From positions 1-64,000 of the forward strand of contig NZ_FZNT01000007.1 of assembly GCF_900188235.1 (NCBI RefSeq): 64,000 nucleotides of DNA, in the 5' to 3' direction. Source of the DNA: Lutibacter agarilyticus (lineage in GTDB: Bacteria; Bacteroidota; Bacteroidia; Flavobacteriales; Flavobacteriaceae). Below, piece by piece: positions 52,701 through 60,768 of this stretch. Made by a program: the position numbers and the translations under genes. The notes beneath the pieces were generated by a model. That model saw only the letters and a program-made list of their open reading frames with translations. It made no database searches and was not told the origin of the DNA. Numbering within the stretch: position 1 is the stretch's first letter; each line of letters begins with the position of its first letter.

Positions 52701-53274
52701 TATGATTTTCTAATCTTCTGAAAAGAATAGGGTGGCACCAAGCAGGGTTTGCACCTGCAATTAAAAATGTATCTGCTAATTCAATGTCTTCATAAGAGAT
52801 TGGCACATTGTCATCTCCAATTGTTTTTTTATAACCAACAACTGCTGAACTCATACAAAGTCTAGAGTTGGTGTCAATATTATTGGTTCCTAAAAAACCT
52901 TTGGTCAATTTATTTACTAAGTAGTATTCTTCAGTTAAACACTGTCCTGAAACGTAAAACGCAACACTATCTGGGCCGTGTTTTTCAATAATGCTTTTAA
53001 AAACTGCAGCGGCTCTGTCCAAGCCTTCATCCCAAGATACTTTTTGCATGGGGTGATTTTTGCTCCACCTCATTTCAGGATATAAAATTCTATCTGAAGT
53101 TTCTTGCGCTACATAATTCAAATTCATTCCTTTTGAACAAAGCATTCCTTTGTTAACTGGGTAGTCTGAATCGCCTTCTACAGTTATCTTTCCGTTTGAA
53201 TCTTGGTTGACTAAAATTCCACAACCTACTCCGCAATAAGAGCAAATAGTTTTGTGTGGTTTTGATTTTGACAT
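49756..53274 (-). CDS. Assimilatory nitrate reductase fused to an FAD/NAD(P)H oxidoreductase and BFD [2Fe-2S] domain
   Basis: A 1172-residue fusion. Residues 1-~690 are a molybdopterin (bis-MGD) oxidoreductase with N-terminal [4Fe-4S] cysteines in CSYCGVGCGILV and MLCSKG, and the dinucleotide-binding domain (TTGRVRDQWHTRTKTG). Residues ~700-1110 are a NirB/NasB-like FAD-NAD(P)H reductase (CVIGAGAAAYRF, VIVGGGLLGLELAASL). Residues ~1120-1165 are a BFD-like [2Fe-2S] domain (ICSCSQVGEGN, GLGCGSCKPEI). It thus appears to carry its own route from NAD(P)H to nitrate. The promoter has three TACGTA boxes and a -7 box without a -33. Confidence 0.92.
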   Translation of the reverse strand: MSKSKPHKTICSYCGVGCGILVNQDSNGKITVEGDSDYPVNKGMLCSKGMNLNYVAQETSDRILYPEMRWSKNHPMQKVSWDEGLDRAAAVFKSIIEKHGPDSVAFYVSGQCLTEEYYLVNKLTKGFLGTNNIDTNSRLCMSSAVVGYKKTIGDDNVPISYEDIELADTFLIAGANPAWCHPILFRRLENHKQKNPNVKIVVVDPRKTQTASIADLHLQINPGTDVVLYNAIARRLFDKKRIDKSYIEKHTTGIQQLRELVYQTSYKDAAKICGVEISDIKKAAQYIGKATGFINMWTMGLNQSVIGVDKNVSLINLSLITGQIGKPGAGPFSLTGQPNAMGGREVGGMANLLAAHRNLLNEQDRIDVANFWGSEPISPKPGLTATEMFDALDSGKLKAIWVICTNPVVSLPDAKKVERALEKANFVVVQDISHNSETTKYADLLLPAAGWIEKEGTMTNSERRISYLPKVIDAPGEALHDAEIIWKFAQKMNFQGFEYESISDVYDEHCALTKGTNIDISGLSHKRLIEEGSFQWPVPHETHPGTPRLFEDHKYETSDKKAHITTPQNILNLSEKVSEELPLILTTGRVRDQWHTRTKTGKVNRLTTHIPSPYLEMNKIDAMERNINDGDIVDIYNKRGIVKVKVKLNFDIKEGVVFLPMHWGKIQGNDFGRANNLTNNLIDPTSKEPDFKFAAVQVSKHKKEKEKICVIGAGAAAYRFVQTYRSLNLVDEISIFSKEENPFYNRVLLPEYVSEDLTWEQLQKLKKGEVEKLKLDLHTGVHITKVNSEEKYIIDSNSKKHYFDTLIMATGSRAFVPNDVPLHLPGRFTMRNKNDADSLRNYLAKTGLPANEQNVVIVGGGLLGLELAASLKKKNINITIIQRAPRLMERQLDRIASELLAENVQERGIQIYFNNEVSTVFEDEDIPNKLSISLKTGRIINANAIVYAIGTLPNIELVKGTHIKYGRGVIVNQYLQTSNPKIFALGEIAEFENALFGITSAAEQQADIAAKFMLGDLNSIYKGSVLMNILKFEDLDLCSIGMVSIPKNDPSYEEVVLKDVNQHFYKKCIIKNDLLVGAILMGDKNEFAEFKRFIEEKIELSEKRTELLRGKNETKPVLGKLICSCSQVGEGNLLETINNGCTDFNELCSQTGAGLGCGSCKPEISELLKKAK

Positions 53275-53309
53275 GTGAATAGCGTTTTAAGTCCGTAAGT
53301 TGAACATTA

Positions 53310-53351
53310 CAAAGATAGTAAAATACGTATAAATACGTAGTAAAATACGTA
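53310..53351 (-). promoter_or_regulatory. Nitrate reductase promoter with TACGTA operator
   Basis: On the minus strand a -7 box TATCTTTG lies at 53310-53317, 35 bp before the start codon. No TTG occurs at the -33 position. Instead TACGTAT-AA-ATACGTA (53324-53339) and another TACGTA (53346-53351) occupy that zone, as expected of an activator-dependent promoter. Confidence 0.65.
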
Positions 53352-53396
53352 TTTTTTTAATAAATTGTAATTTTCGCTATTTAAGTGAAGTGTTTT

Positions 53397-54083
53397 TTAA
53401 ATAAAACCTTGCTCTTTTGCCTTGCTTGAAAGTTCAATTAGGTTTTTTACATCCATTTTTTTCATCAAGTTAAAACGGTGAGTTTCAATGGTTCTTTTGC
53501 TTTTATTTAACTCTTCTGAAATTTCTTTATTTGTTTTTCCTAAAAGTACTAATTGAAGAATTTCAATTTCTTTTTTAGTAAGGTTGTAGGTGTTTTTTGA
53601 ATTTTCTTCCGAAGGGATTGAAGTATCGCTTGGTGTAGTGATTTGAGATGAAGATTTTTTGAGCAAATTATTTACGATAATATTACTAATGTCTCCGCTA
53701 AAAAATTTTTCACCCTGATAAACAGTATATATTGCCTTTAAAACTTCTGCTTTACTGGCGTCTTTTAAAAGGTAACCCATTGCTTTGGCATCAATTGATT
53801 CTAAAATATACTCTTCAGAATCATGCATGGATAATACAATAGATTTGGTTGTTGTAGGTTGACTGTTTATGATTTTTAAAGCCTCAATACCACTCATTTC
53901 GGGCATTCTAACATCAATAATCAATAAGTCGGGTTGTAGGTTTTTAACCAATTCAATTGCTTCAAGACCATTAGATCCTTCACCAATAATTGTTAATTTA
54001 TCATCTTCTTCTAATAAATACTTTATTCCGTCACGTACAATAGCGTGATCGTCAACTAAAACAATGCTAATTTTATCTTTCAA
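53397..54083 (-). CDS. NarL/LuxR-family response regulator
   Basis: A 228-residue response regulator. The receiver has acidic residues in VLVDDHAIVRDG and phosphoacceptor Asp57 in LLIIDVRMPEMSG. The C-terminal LuxR-type HTH (about 160-225) has LTKKEIEILQLVLLGKTNKEI and the recognition region KRTIETHRFNLMKKM. No partner kinase is adjacent. It sits inside the nitrate region, and the TACGTAT-N2-ATACGTA sites there have the 7-2-7 geometry of NarL operators, so it is the leading candidate regulator. Its own promoter has TACGTA boxes at 54122 and 54139, suggesting autoregulation. Confidence 0.9.
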   Translation of the reverse strand: MKDKISIVLVDDHAIVRDGIKYLLEEDDKLTIIGEGSNGLEAIELVKNLQPDLLIIDVRMPEMSGIEALKIINSQPTTTKSIVLSMHDSEEYILESIDAKAMGYLLKDASKAEVLKAIYTVYQGEKFFSGDISNIIVNNLLKKSSSQITTPSDTSIPSEENSKNTYNLTKKEIEILQLVLLGKTNKEISEELNKSKRTIETHRFNLMKKMDVKNLIELSSKAKEQGFI

Positions 54084-54121
54084 AGGTTAGGTTTTTTGTA
54101 GTTACGAAGATACAGTTTAAA

Positions 54122-54144
54122 TACGTAATTTTAAAATATACGTA
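54122..54144 (-). promoter_or_regulatory. TACGTA boxes upstream of the response regulator gene
   Basis: TACGTA at 54122-54127 and 54139-54144, 17 bp apart, 39-61 bp before the start codon. A weak -7-like box (TATCTTCG, one mismatch) lies at 54105-54112 on the minus strand. Confidence 0.45.
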
Positions 54145-54170
54145 GAAGATTATAAGTGTTGTATAAAATC

Positions 54171-54217
54171 AAAAAAACAGTTTAAAAGTTTACGTAATTG
54201 TGTACACTTTTAAACTG
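54171..54217 (-). terminator. Intrinsic terminator of the nrt operon
   Basis: CAGTTTAAAAGT (54178-54189) pairs with ACTTTTAAACTG (54206-54217), 12 bp. On the minus strand the stem is followed by seven Ts. It lies 23 bp beyond the porin stop. The TACGTA at 54191-54196 is in its loop and probably incidental. Confidence 0.9.
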
Positions 54218-54240
54218 CTTTTGATTAATTGCTTCAGTTT

Positions 54241-55506
54241 TTATAAAAATTTTGGTTTGAAAACTAGCATTGCCCAAGCCCAATTTTGAGTATTTGCAGC
54301 TAAGTTTTTGTCTAATCCTTTTAACTCGTACATTCCATCACTTTCAAACATCTGAGAATATCCAGCTTTAAATGTAAACCCATTTAATTTTAAAGCATAT
54401 ACTATATCAAGTTCTGTTCCTAATGATTTTTCACCGCTAAGTAGTTCTTGTTCGCCTGAAAAGTTTAATACTTTAACCAATAAGCTAGATTTTTTATTTA
54501 AGGTAAAATTAGCACTTACGTGGAAATCAACTAAACCAATTGAGTTTGCGTGGTTTCCAACGTAAAAATAATCCATAAAACCATTGAATTTATGGTTGGT
54601 TCCGTATAGAGGGAAGAATGCACCGGTTTCTCCTGCGTCTCCATCGTTTCCACTAATTATTTCTGCACCTAATCCAAAATTAACTAGGGTGTTAGTTTTG
54701 AATGTGAAATCTAAACTTGCTAAATAAGCGCCTTTTACGTCAATTTCACCTTGTCGTTCACCAGTTTGCATATATAAATTACCTGCTACTCCAAGTAGTT
54801 TTTTACCATAATTTAAATGAACTCCAAAAGTTTGTAAATTGCTAATTCCGTCTTGGTTGTCTAAAACGTCATAGTTTTGAAAACCATTGTTTAAGAGCAA
54901 TAAGCTTCCTGAAAAATCACCCCAAGTATTTTTAAAATACCCATATTGCATGGTTTTGTAAGAGAAGAAGCCTTTGGTGTAATAAGTATTGTCTGAAGAT
55001 TGAAACCCTGAAATGTTGTCATAATCTTGGTTGAATGCAAACCCAAGATCGAATAAAAATTTATTTTTATTGTATTTTAAAAGTATTGCATCATGATTTC
55101 TACCTTGTTGTGCCCAATCTAGTCCTCCCATAATTCGTTGGTCGTCATAAGATAAAACTTGCCTTCCTAGTTTTGTAGACATGTTTTCGCCTAATTTAAT
55201 GTTTGCCCAAGCTTGAAAAATAGCAAACGAGTTGTTTAGATCTTTTGGTAAAATTTGTCTGTTTTCTCCCCAAACCATCACGTCTTGCATACTCATAAAA
55301 ATTTCATAAGCATCAGCTTTGTATCCAAAGTTTAAGCGCGCTCTTGTTGAAATACCGTATCCTGGTTCTGCGTCTTTGGCTATTAATGTTCCAAATCCGT
55401 GGCGATACTCAGTTCTAGGTCTTAATTCTGCATCAATTGAGAATTGTGCTTTACTAGATATTGTAAATAAAACTAGTAGTGATAAAAGTGTAAATTTAAG
55501 TTTCAT
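54241..55506 (-). CDS. Outer-membrane porin-like protein of the nitrate transporter operon
   Basis: A 421-residue protein with signal peptide (KFTLLSLLVLFTISSKA) and a beta-barrel body similar to the alginate-export family (ELRPRTEYRHGFGTL, STRARLNFGYKADAYEIFMSMQDV in part, LGRQVLSYDDQRIMGGLDWAQQGR in part). It ends in the aromatic residue-rich MLVFKPKFL, suited to outer-membrane insertion. As the last gene of the nrt operon it is inferred to admit nitrate across the outer membrane. Direct evidence of substrate is lacking. It is followed by the terminator at 54171-54217. Confidence 0.85.
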   Translation of the reverse strand: MKLKFTLLSLLVLFTISSKAQFSIDAELRPRTEYRHGFGTLIAKDAEPGYGISTRARLNFGYKADAYEIFMSMQDVMVWGENRQILPKDLNNSFAIFQAWANIKLGENMSTKLGRQVLSYDDQRIMGGLDWAQQGRNHDAILLKYNKNKFLFDLGFAFNQDYDNISGFQSSDNTYYTKGFFSYKTMQYGYFKNTWGDFSGSLLLLNNGFQNYDVLDNQDGISNLQTFGVHLNYGKKLLGVAGNLYMQTGERQGEIDVKGAYLASLDFTFKTNTLVNFGLGAEIISGNDGDAGETGAFFPLYGTNHKFNGFMDYFYVGNHANSIGLVDFHVSANFTLNKKSSLLVKVLNFSGEQELLSGEKSLGTELDIVYALKLNGFTFKAGYSQMFESDGMYELKGLDKNLAANTQNWAWAMLVFKPKFL

Positions 55507-55537
55507 GTGTAATTGTATTTGTTGTTAATAGTAATTT

Positions 55538-56368
55538 TTAATGTTCAAGAAAATCAATTAAATGTTTTCTGTATTTATAGTAATCGTCGTGTTCAATAAT
55601 TGATTTTCTTGATCGTGGTCTTTGAAAATCAATATCTAAAATATCTCCAATTTTTGCGCTTGGGCCGCTGGTCATCATTACAACTCTGTCGGCTAAAAAA
55701 ATAGCTTCATCAACATCGTGGGTAATCATAACGGCAGTGATTTTTTCTTTGTTCCAAATTTCAATGAGTACATCTTGTAATTCGCCTCTGGTTAATGAGT
55801 CTAGCATTCCAAAGGGTTCATCTAATAGTAATACTTTTGGCTTTATGGCAAATGCTCTTGCAATTCCTACGCGTTGTTGCATTCCTTGTGAAAGTTCACT
55901 TGCTTTTTTATGAAATGAGCCATCCAAACCAACTTTGCTTAAATAGTATTTGCAAATGTCTTCGCGTTCTTTCTTTTTTGCATGTGGAAAAACTTGTCGA
56001 ACGCCTAACATTACATTTTCTAAAGTAGTTAGCCAAGGCATTAAGCTAGGTGATTGAAAAATAACACCTCTGTCTGGTCCAGGTCCTTTAATTGGGTTGC
56101 TTAGTACTGAAATGCTTCCGCCAGAAATTGGATTTAATCCTGCAATCATTGAAAGCATGGTGGTTTTTCCGCAACCTGAATGACCAATAATAGTTACAAA
56201 TTCTTCCTTCATAATTTGAAGATTTAAATTTTCAAGCACCACATAATCTCCATTCGGGGTTGGATATACTTTCTTTAAATCATTTAAATCAAGCATTACT
56301 TTTGAAGTGTATTGAATACCGTTTTCAATAATAATGTCAGGTCTTTTATGTTGTGTTTTTAATGCCAT
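55538..56368 (-). CDS. nrtD: Nitrate-type ABC transporter ATP-binding protein (second)
   Basis: A 276-residue ABC ATPase of the nitrate/sulfonate/taurine group. Walker A is GHSGCGKTT, the signature [14 protein letters not shown] (Gln in place of the usual Gly) and Walker [10 protein letters not shown], with a switch His in ITHDVDEA. It lies 32 bp downstream of a second ATPase gene, so the transporter probably uses a heterodimer like NrtC/NrtD, but without NrtC's solute-binding extension. The symbol is by analogy. Confidence 0.88.
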   Translation of the reverse strand: MALKTQHKRPDIIIENGIQYTSKVMLDLNDLKKVYPTPNGDYVVLENLNLQIMKEEFVTIIGHSGCGKTTMLSMIAGLNPISGGSISVLSNPIKGPGPDRGVIFQSPSLMPWLTTLENVMLGVRQVFPHAKKKEREDICKYYLSKVGLDGSFHKKASELSQGMQQRVGIARAFAIKPKVLLLDEPFGMLDSLTRGELQDVLIEIWNKEKITAVMITHDVDEAIFLADRVVMMTSGPSAKIGDILDIDFQRPRSRKSIIEHDDYYKYRKHLIDFLEH

Positions 56369-56400
56369 AGTTTTAAGTTTAACAGATAAAATCTACTGAA

Positions 56401-57237
56401 TTAATCAAAATATTTTGGTTCTAAATCGGGTAGTGTGTACTCAATAGTTTCAGTTGTTGTTCTTTCTTCTCCAATTTCCATGAGGTATTCAATAATTCCA
56501 TTTCTAGTTTTCTTGAATTCAGGGTCGTCATTTAACGATGTTTTGTCTCTAGGTCTGTCAATATTAATTTTAAACTCAGGACCTAAAGTTGCATTTGGTC
56601 CCGGGCGAAGTGGAATAATCCTGTCTGCCATATAAATACCTTCATCAACATCGTTGGTAATTAATAGCGCTGTACGTTTGTCTTTATTCCAAATGTTTAA
56701 AATTTCATCTTGTAAATTACCTCTTGTTAAAGCATCTAAAGCACCTAAAGGTTCGTCCATAATTATCATTTCAGGATCCATTGCCAAGGCTCTTGCAATA
56801 GAAACCCTTTGGCGCATTCCTCCAGATAATTCTTTTGGTCTTTTATGGATGGCAGGAGTTAAATTTACCATATTTATATATTCTTTAACTCTATTTTCTC
56901 TAAATTTTTTGTTTTCCTTCGGAAATGTTTCTTTTACTGCCACACTCACATTTTGGTATACAGTTAGCCAAGGTAAAAGTGAGTAGTTTTGGAAAATTAC
57001 GCCACGTTCATGACTTGTTCCTGTGATCGGGTTTCCTTTAAATATAACTTCTCCGCTAGTTGGTTGTAATAGTCCGTTTATAAGGTTTACTAAAGTTGTT
57101 TTTCCACTTCCTGAAAACCCTACAATTGCTACAAATTCTCCTTCTTCAATTTGAAGGTTGATGTTAGAAAGTACTTCCGTTGCATTTGCACCCTTTCCGT
57201 AAGTTTTACTTACATTGTTCAATTCTAAATAAGCCAT
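56401..57237 (-). CDS. nrtC: Nitrate-type ABC transporter ATP-binding protein (first)
   Basis: A 278-residue ABC ATPase. Walker A is GFSGSGKTT, signature [14 protein letters not shown], Walker [10 protein letters not shown], and the switch position reads ITNDVDEG (Asn where His is usual). The missing His suggests its own site may be weak and that the partner ATPase does the main hydrolysis. It lies between the permease (18 bp) and the second ATPase (32 bp). The nrtC symbol is by operon analogy only; there is no C-terminal substrate-binding domain. Confidence 0.86.
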   Translation of the reverse strand: MAYLELNNVSKTYGKGANATEVLSNINLQIEEGEFVAIVGFSGSGKTTLVNLINGLLQPTSGEVIFKGNPITGTSHERGVIFQNYSLLPWLTVYQNVSVAVKETFPKENKKFRENRVKEYINMVNLTPAIHKRPKELSGGMRQRVSIARALAMDPEMIIMDEPLGALDALTRGNLQDEILNIWNKDKRTALLITNDVDEGIYMADRIIPLRPGPNATLGPEFKINIDRPRDKTSLNDDPEFKKTRNGIIEYLMEIGEERTTTETIEYTLPDLEPKYFD

Positions 57238-57255
57238 AAATAGTTGGTTTTAGGG

Positions 57256-58347
57256 TTAATCTTTGTTGAAAGACACAAATTTTTGAATGGTTAGCATAAT
57301 CCTGTCTAATAAGAATCCTATGATTCCAATAACAAACATGGCTACAATAATTTTTGAATTTGAATCGTTGGCTCCGTTTTGAAATTCTTCCCAAACAAAT
57401 GAACCTAATCCCGGACTTTGCGCTAATAATTCAATGGCAATTAATACCATCCAAGCTACAGAAAGTGTAATTCTTAATCCTGTGAAAATTAATGGAAGTG
57501 ATGAAGGTAAAATCACTTTAAATACTTTTTGAATAGGTCCTAATTTCAACACTTTTGCAACATTTAAAATGTCTTTGTCAACTGTTGAAACTCCCATTAC
57601 GGTATTTACCAATGTAGCCCACATAGAGCATAGTCCAACACTAATAAATGAGATGATAAAAGAAGTGTCGCTCTCTGAATCTTTCGTCAATGTTTTTACG
57701 ATCATAAAAACTAAAAGCAGCCAAACTACTGGTGAAACAGGTTTAAATATTTGAATTAACCAGTTGATAGAACTTCTTAAAGTGTCGCTTAATCCAATTA
57801 CAACTCCAATTGGTACAGCAATAAAAATGGCCAATAAAAAACCGGCAAACACTGTTTTAATACTGGTAATAATCTGATCTACAAATGACGGTCTACCGGT
57901 ATAAGTTATTGGTTTTTCTCCTGCTGCCTTTCGTTGCTTATTTAATGTGGCAGTTTTTTCTTTAAAAGCCTTTTTATCTGCACTTATAATTTTGTGATCT
58001 TCAAGTAATGAGTAAAACGAAGCTTTTACTTGTGAAGGAGAAGGTAGTGTATTTGGTTGGCAGCTCACATCTCCAGATGCTATACAGGCAGCCATTTTAT
58101 CTGCACCTTCTTGTCCTTGTTCATTAAATGCTTTTTCTATTCTGTACTCAGCTTCAGTATTGTATAAAGCTGTTGCTCCACCTTGCCATAGCAAAATAAA
58201 AAGTAAAATAGATGCTAAAGGAGCAACAATCTTTTTTAAGATCTCTGTTAAATTCTTTTTGGTTTCCTCTCCTCTTGAAAGTCTGATTACTGGTTCTAAA
58301 AAACCTAATCCAATAAACCGTACTATTTTTATTAATTTATCACTCAT
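57256..58347 (-). CDS. nrtB: Nitrate-type ABC transporter permease
   Basis: A 363-residue inner-membrane permease of the NrtB/SsuC type. A first helix (about 35-57, IVAPLASILLFILLWQGG) precedes a periplasmic loop of ~100 residues containing two cysteines (CIASGDVSCQ). The transport core follows with the EAA-like loop (LNVAKVLKLGPIQKVFKVILPSS, in part) that contacts the ATPases. It lies 80 bp downstream of the binding-protein gene, with a hairpin between them. Confidence 0.9.
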   Translation of the reverse strand: MSDKLIKIVRFIGLGFLEPVIRLSRGEETKKNLTEILKKIVAPLASILLFILLWQGGATALYNTEAEYRIEKAFNEQGQEGADKMAACIASGDVSCQPNTLPSPSQVKASFYSLLEDHKIISADKKAFKEKTATLNKQRKAAGEKPITYTGRPSFVDQIITSIKTVFAGFLLAIFIAVPIGVVIGLSDTLRSSINWLIQIFKPVSPVVWLLLVFMIVKTLTKDSESDTSFIISFISVGLCSMWATLVNTVMGVSTVDKDILNVAKVLKLGPIQKVFKVILPSSLPLIFTGLRITLSVAWMVLIAIELLAQSPGLGSFVWEEFQNGANDSNSKIIVAMFVIGIIGFLLDRIMLTIQKFVSFNKD

Positions 58348-58390
58348 TTTTAAAGTTTTTAAACAAATAATGTTTCATTTTTTTGTGATT

Positions 58391-58415
58391 CCTCTTTTCG
58401 TTTTATTTCAAGAGG
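58391..58415 (-). other. Hairpin between nrtA and nrtB
   Basis: CCTCTT (58391-58396) pairs with AAGAGG (58410-58415). On the minus strand there is no U-tract after it, so it is likely an mRNA-stability or processing element giving more binding protein than permease, as known for other ABC operons. Confidence 0.45.
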
Positions 58416-58427
58416 AGAAGAAGTTAG

Positions 58428-59804
58428 TTAGTTTTTGTTTCCAATTTTAAAGCTGTTTATATAGCCAATTGGATCTTTTGCGTTGAATGATTTTCCATCA
58501 ATAAATTCTGTAGTTGCGGGTTTGTAACCATCAGTTGTAGGAATATCAGTTGCAGGTATCAAACCTTCAGTAACTAATAAGTCTGCTGCTTTTTCCCAAA
58601 TATCAGGTCTGTAAATTTCTTTGATTTTAGCATCGTACCAAGCAGCTGGTTTTTCTTCTGGAATTTGTCCCCAACGTCTCATTTGAGTTAAAAACCAAAC
58701 ACCGTCTGAGTAGAATGGGTAAGTTGCATTGTATCTGTAGAACACATTAAAATCTGGCATTTCTCTTTTATCTCCTTTTTCGTATTCAAAGGTACCTGTC
58801 ATAGAGTTGGCTAATACTACCTCGTCAGCTCCAACATATTGCGACATTGATAAAATTTTAACAGCCTCTTCTCTGTTTCCAGGTGTGTCTAGCCATTTTC
58901 CTGCTCTAATTAAAGCTTTGGTAACTGCTACTGCTGTATTTGGGTTTTCTTCAACAAACTTCTTGGTCATTACAAATACTTTTTCAGGGTTGTTTTTCCA
59001 TATGTCGTAGTTGGTTACAACGGGAACTCCAATGCCTTTAAATACAGCTTGTTGATTCCAAGGTTCTCCAACACAATATCCGTAAATTGTTCCTGCTTCT
59101 AGGGTTGCAGGCATTTGTGGTGGAGGTGTTACAGATAATAATACTTCGGCATCAATTTGTCCTTGAATATTTTCTTTTGTGTACAATCCAGGGTGAATTC
59201 CTGCTGCTGCTAACCAATATCTAATTTCGTAATTATGTGTTGAAACAGGAAACACCATTCCCATTTTAAACGCTTTTCCGTCAGCTTTATAACCTTCAAT
59301 TACTGGTTTTAAGGCGTCAGCTTTAATTGGATGTACGGGTTTTCCATCTCCATTTAGAGGAATGTTTGGTTTCATTTTGCTCCAAACATCATTTGAAACC
59401 GTAATTCCATTTCCATTTAAATCCATTGAGAAGGCTGTAACTAACTCAGCTTGTCTTCCAAATCCTGCTCCTGCAGCAATTGGCTGACCAGCTAACATAT
59501 GTGAGCCGTCTAATTGACCGTCAATAACACGATCTAAAATATTTTTCCAGTTAGATTGTGCTTCCACAGAAACAAATAATCCTTCATCTTCAAAAAAACC
59601 TTTTTCTTTTGCAATAGCTAATGGAGCCATATCTGTTAGCTTAATGAAACCAAAAGTTAATTGTGGTTTTTCAATTGTTAATTTGTTTGTTTTTGCTACT
59701 GCTGCTTTTGGTACTGTAGTTTCTTTTTTCTTTTCAGAACTTCCGCATGCACTTAGCGTAAGTAAGGCGATAGCTGCGAGTGTTTTAAATAAATTTGCTT
59801 TCAT
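58428..59804 (-). CDS. nrtA: Nitrate ABC transporter substrate-binding lipoprotein
   Basis: A 458-residue periplasmic binding protein of the NrtA/CmpA family. The signal ends in a lipobox (LLTLSAC, C20) followed by a Lys-rich linker. [27 protein letters not shown] (in part) and [20 protein letters not shown] are family blocks. It is the first gene of nrtABCD-porin. Upstream lie four TACGTA boxes. Substrate could be nitrate, nitrite or cyanate; the surrounding genes favour nitrate. Confidence 0.9.
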   Translation of the reverse strand: MKANLFKTLAAIALLTLSACGSSEKKKETTVPKAAVAKTNKLTIEKPQLTFGFIKLTDMAPLAIAKEKGFFEDEGLFVSVEAQSNWKNILDRVIDGQLDGSHMLAGQPIAAGAGFGRQAELVTAFSMDLNGNGITVSNDVWSKMKPNIPLNGDGKPVHPIKADALKPVIEGYKADGKAFKMGMVFPVSTHNYEIRYWLAAAGIHPGLYTKENIQGQIDAEVLLSVTPPPQMPATLEAGTIYGYCVGEPWNQQAVFKGIGVPVVTNYDIWKNNPEKVFVMTKKFVEENPNTAVAVTKALIRAGKWLDTPGNREEAVKILSMSQYVGADEVVLANSMTGTFEYEKGDKREMPDFNVFYRYNATYPFYSDGVWFLTQMRRWGQIPEEKPAAWYDAKIKEIYRPDIWEKAADLLVTEGLIPATDIPTTDGYKPATTEFIDGKSFNAKDPIGYINSFKIGNKN

Positions 59805-59835
59805 AATTATTGATTTTAATAGTTGTTTAATTGAA

Positions 59836-60015
59836 TACGTATAAATACGTAGTTATATTGCAAATATATAGGTATGAGGCTTAGTGAGGTATGTAAAATG
59901 ACTTGTTTTGAAGTGTTTTTAAAACAGATTAATAGCTGCGTAAAAACATAAAATAAACATAAGTACCTGATATTTAGTGAATAAAAAATACGTAGACAAA
60001 TTAATGTGCTACGTA
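59836..60015 (-). promoter_or_regulatory. TACGTA operator region upstream of nrtA
   Basis: TACGTAT-AA-ATACGTA at 59836-59851, plus TACGTA at 59989-59994 and 60010-60015. The only TAnnTTTG box I find on the minus strand (TATATTTG, 59861-59868) lies upstream of the first pair, so the geometry differs from the nitrate reductase and narK promoters. The rest of the 237-bp gap is AT-rich with no ORF. Confidence 0.55.
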
Positions 60016-60041
60016 TTTTATAAGTGGAGTTGGGAGTTGGT

Positions 60042-60761
60042 TTAGCTGTCTATAAAGTAGTTATGTTCTGAAATTTCTTTTCTCAAATTTATTAAATCTG
60101 ATATCTTAATTTTTTTTCCTTGTGTTTGAATTAGTTTGTCTTTTTTTAAGAATGAAATAGTTCTGATAACTTGTTCCTCTGTAGTTCCTGCAAAATCTGC
60201 AATTTCTTTTCTACTTAATTGAATGTTGATAAATCCTTTCGGGTTTTCTTTAAATTTCCGATGAATATATAATAGGGAGTCAATTACTTTTTCACGAACT
60301 GTCATTTGAGCAATTGTCTTTACTTTGGTTTCAGACCGGTTTAATTCTTCGGCGTAGAATAGCATAAACTCATAGGTTAAACTCGGAATTGTGTGTAGCA
60401 TTTTTTTTAGTGTTTCATTTGAAAAATTACATAAAACAGTATCTTCTATGCTTGATGCGCTAATGGAGTAATTTTTGCTAATTGCAAATCCTCGGTGACC
60501 TATAATTTCACCATCAGTTACAAAGCGTAATATTTGTTCTTTTCCGTAAATTCCAGTTTTTAAAACTTTCGCTTTTCCTTTCTGAATAAAAAATAGACCA
60601 TTAACAGGTGTTCCTTCTAAAATAAAATGCTGTCCTTTTTTACTGATGAGCGTGTTTTTTTCTTTTGCTAATTCTTGCAATAATTCAGAAGAAAGGCTTT
60701 GCTTTATAATGCATTTTTCATTACTACATAATTCACATGATATTTTATTTTTTAAAACCAT
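60042..60761 (-). CDS. FNR-type Crp-family regulator with four cysteines
   Basis: A 239-residue Crp/Fnr regulator: N-terminal cyclic-nucleotide-fold sensor and C-terminal winged HTH (SRKEIADFAGTTEEQVIRTI). It has exactly four cysteines: C9, C12, C17 and C111. E. coli FNR binds its oxygen-sensing [4Fe-4S] cluster with C20, C23, C29 and C122, so spacing is nearly the same (C-x2-C-x4-C, then 93 residues). An oxygen- or NO-responsive cluster is therefore likely. The recognition helix keeps the Glu and Arg common to Crp/FNR but has Ile at FNR's Ser212 position. Its stop is 7 bp after narK ends, so they may be cotranscribed. Confidence 0.9.
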   Translation of the reverse strand: MVLKNKISCELCSNEKCIIKQSLSSELLQELAKEKNTLISKKGQHFILEGTPVNGLFFIQKGKAKVLKTGIYGKEQILRFVTDGEIIGHRGFAISKNYSISASSIEDTVLCNFSNETLKKMLHTIPSLTYEFMLFYAEELNRSETKVKTIAQMTVREKVIDSLLYIHRKFKENPKGFINIQLSRKEIADFAGTTEEQVIRTISFLKKDKLIQTQGKKIKISDLINLRKEISEHNYFIDS

Positions 60762-60768
60762 ATAAATT

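Noticed and set aside
54191-54196. TACGTA as a further operator
   Set aside because: It sits in the loop of the nrt operon terminator, away from any promoter, so it is probably incidental.
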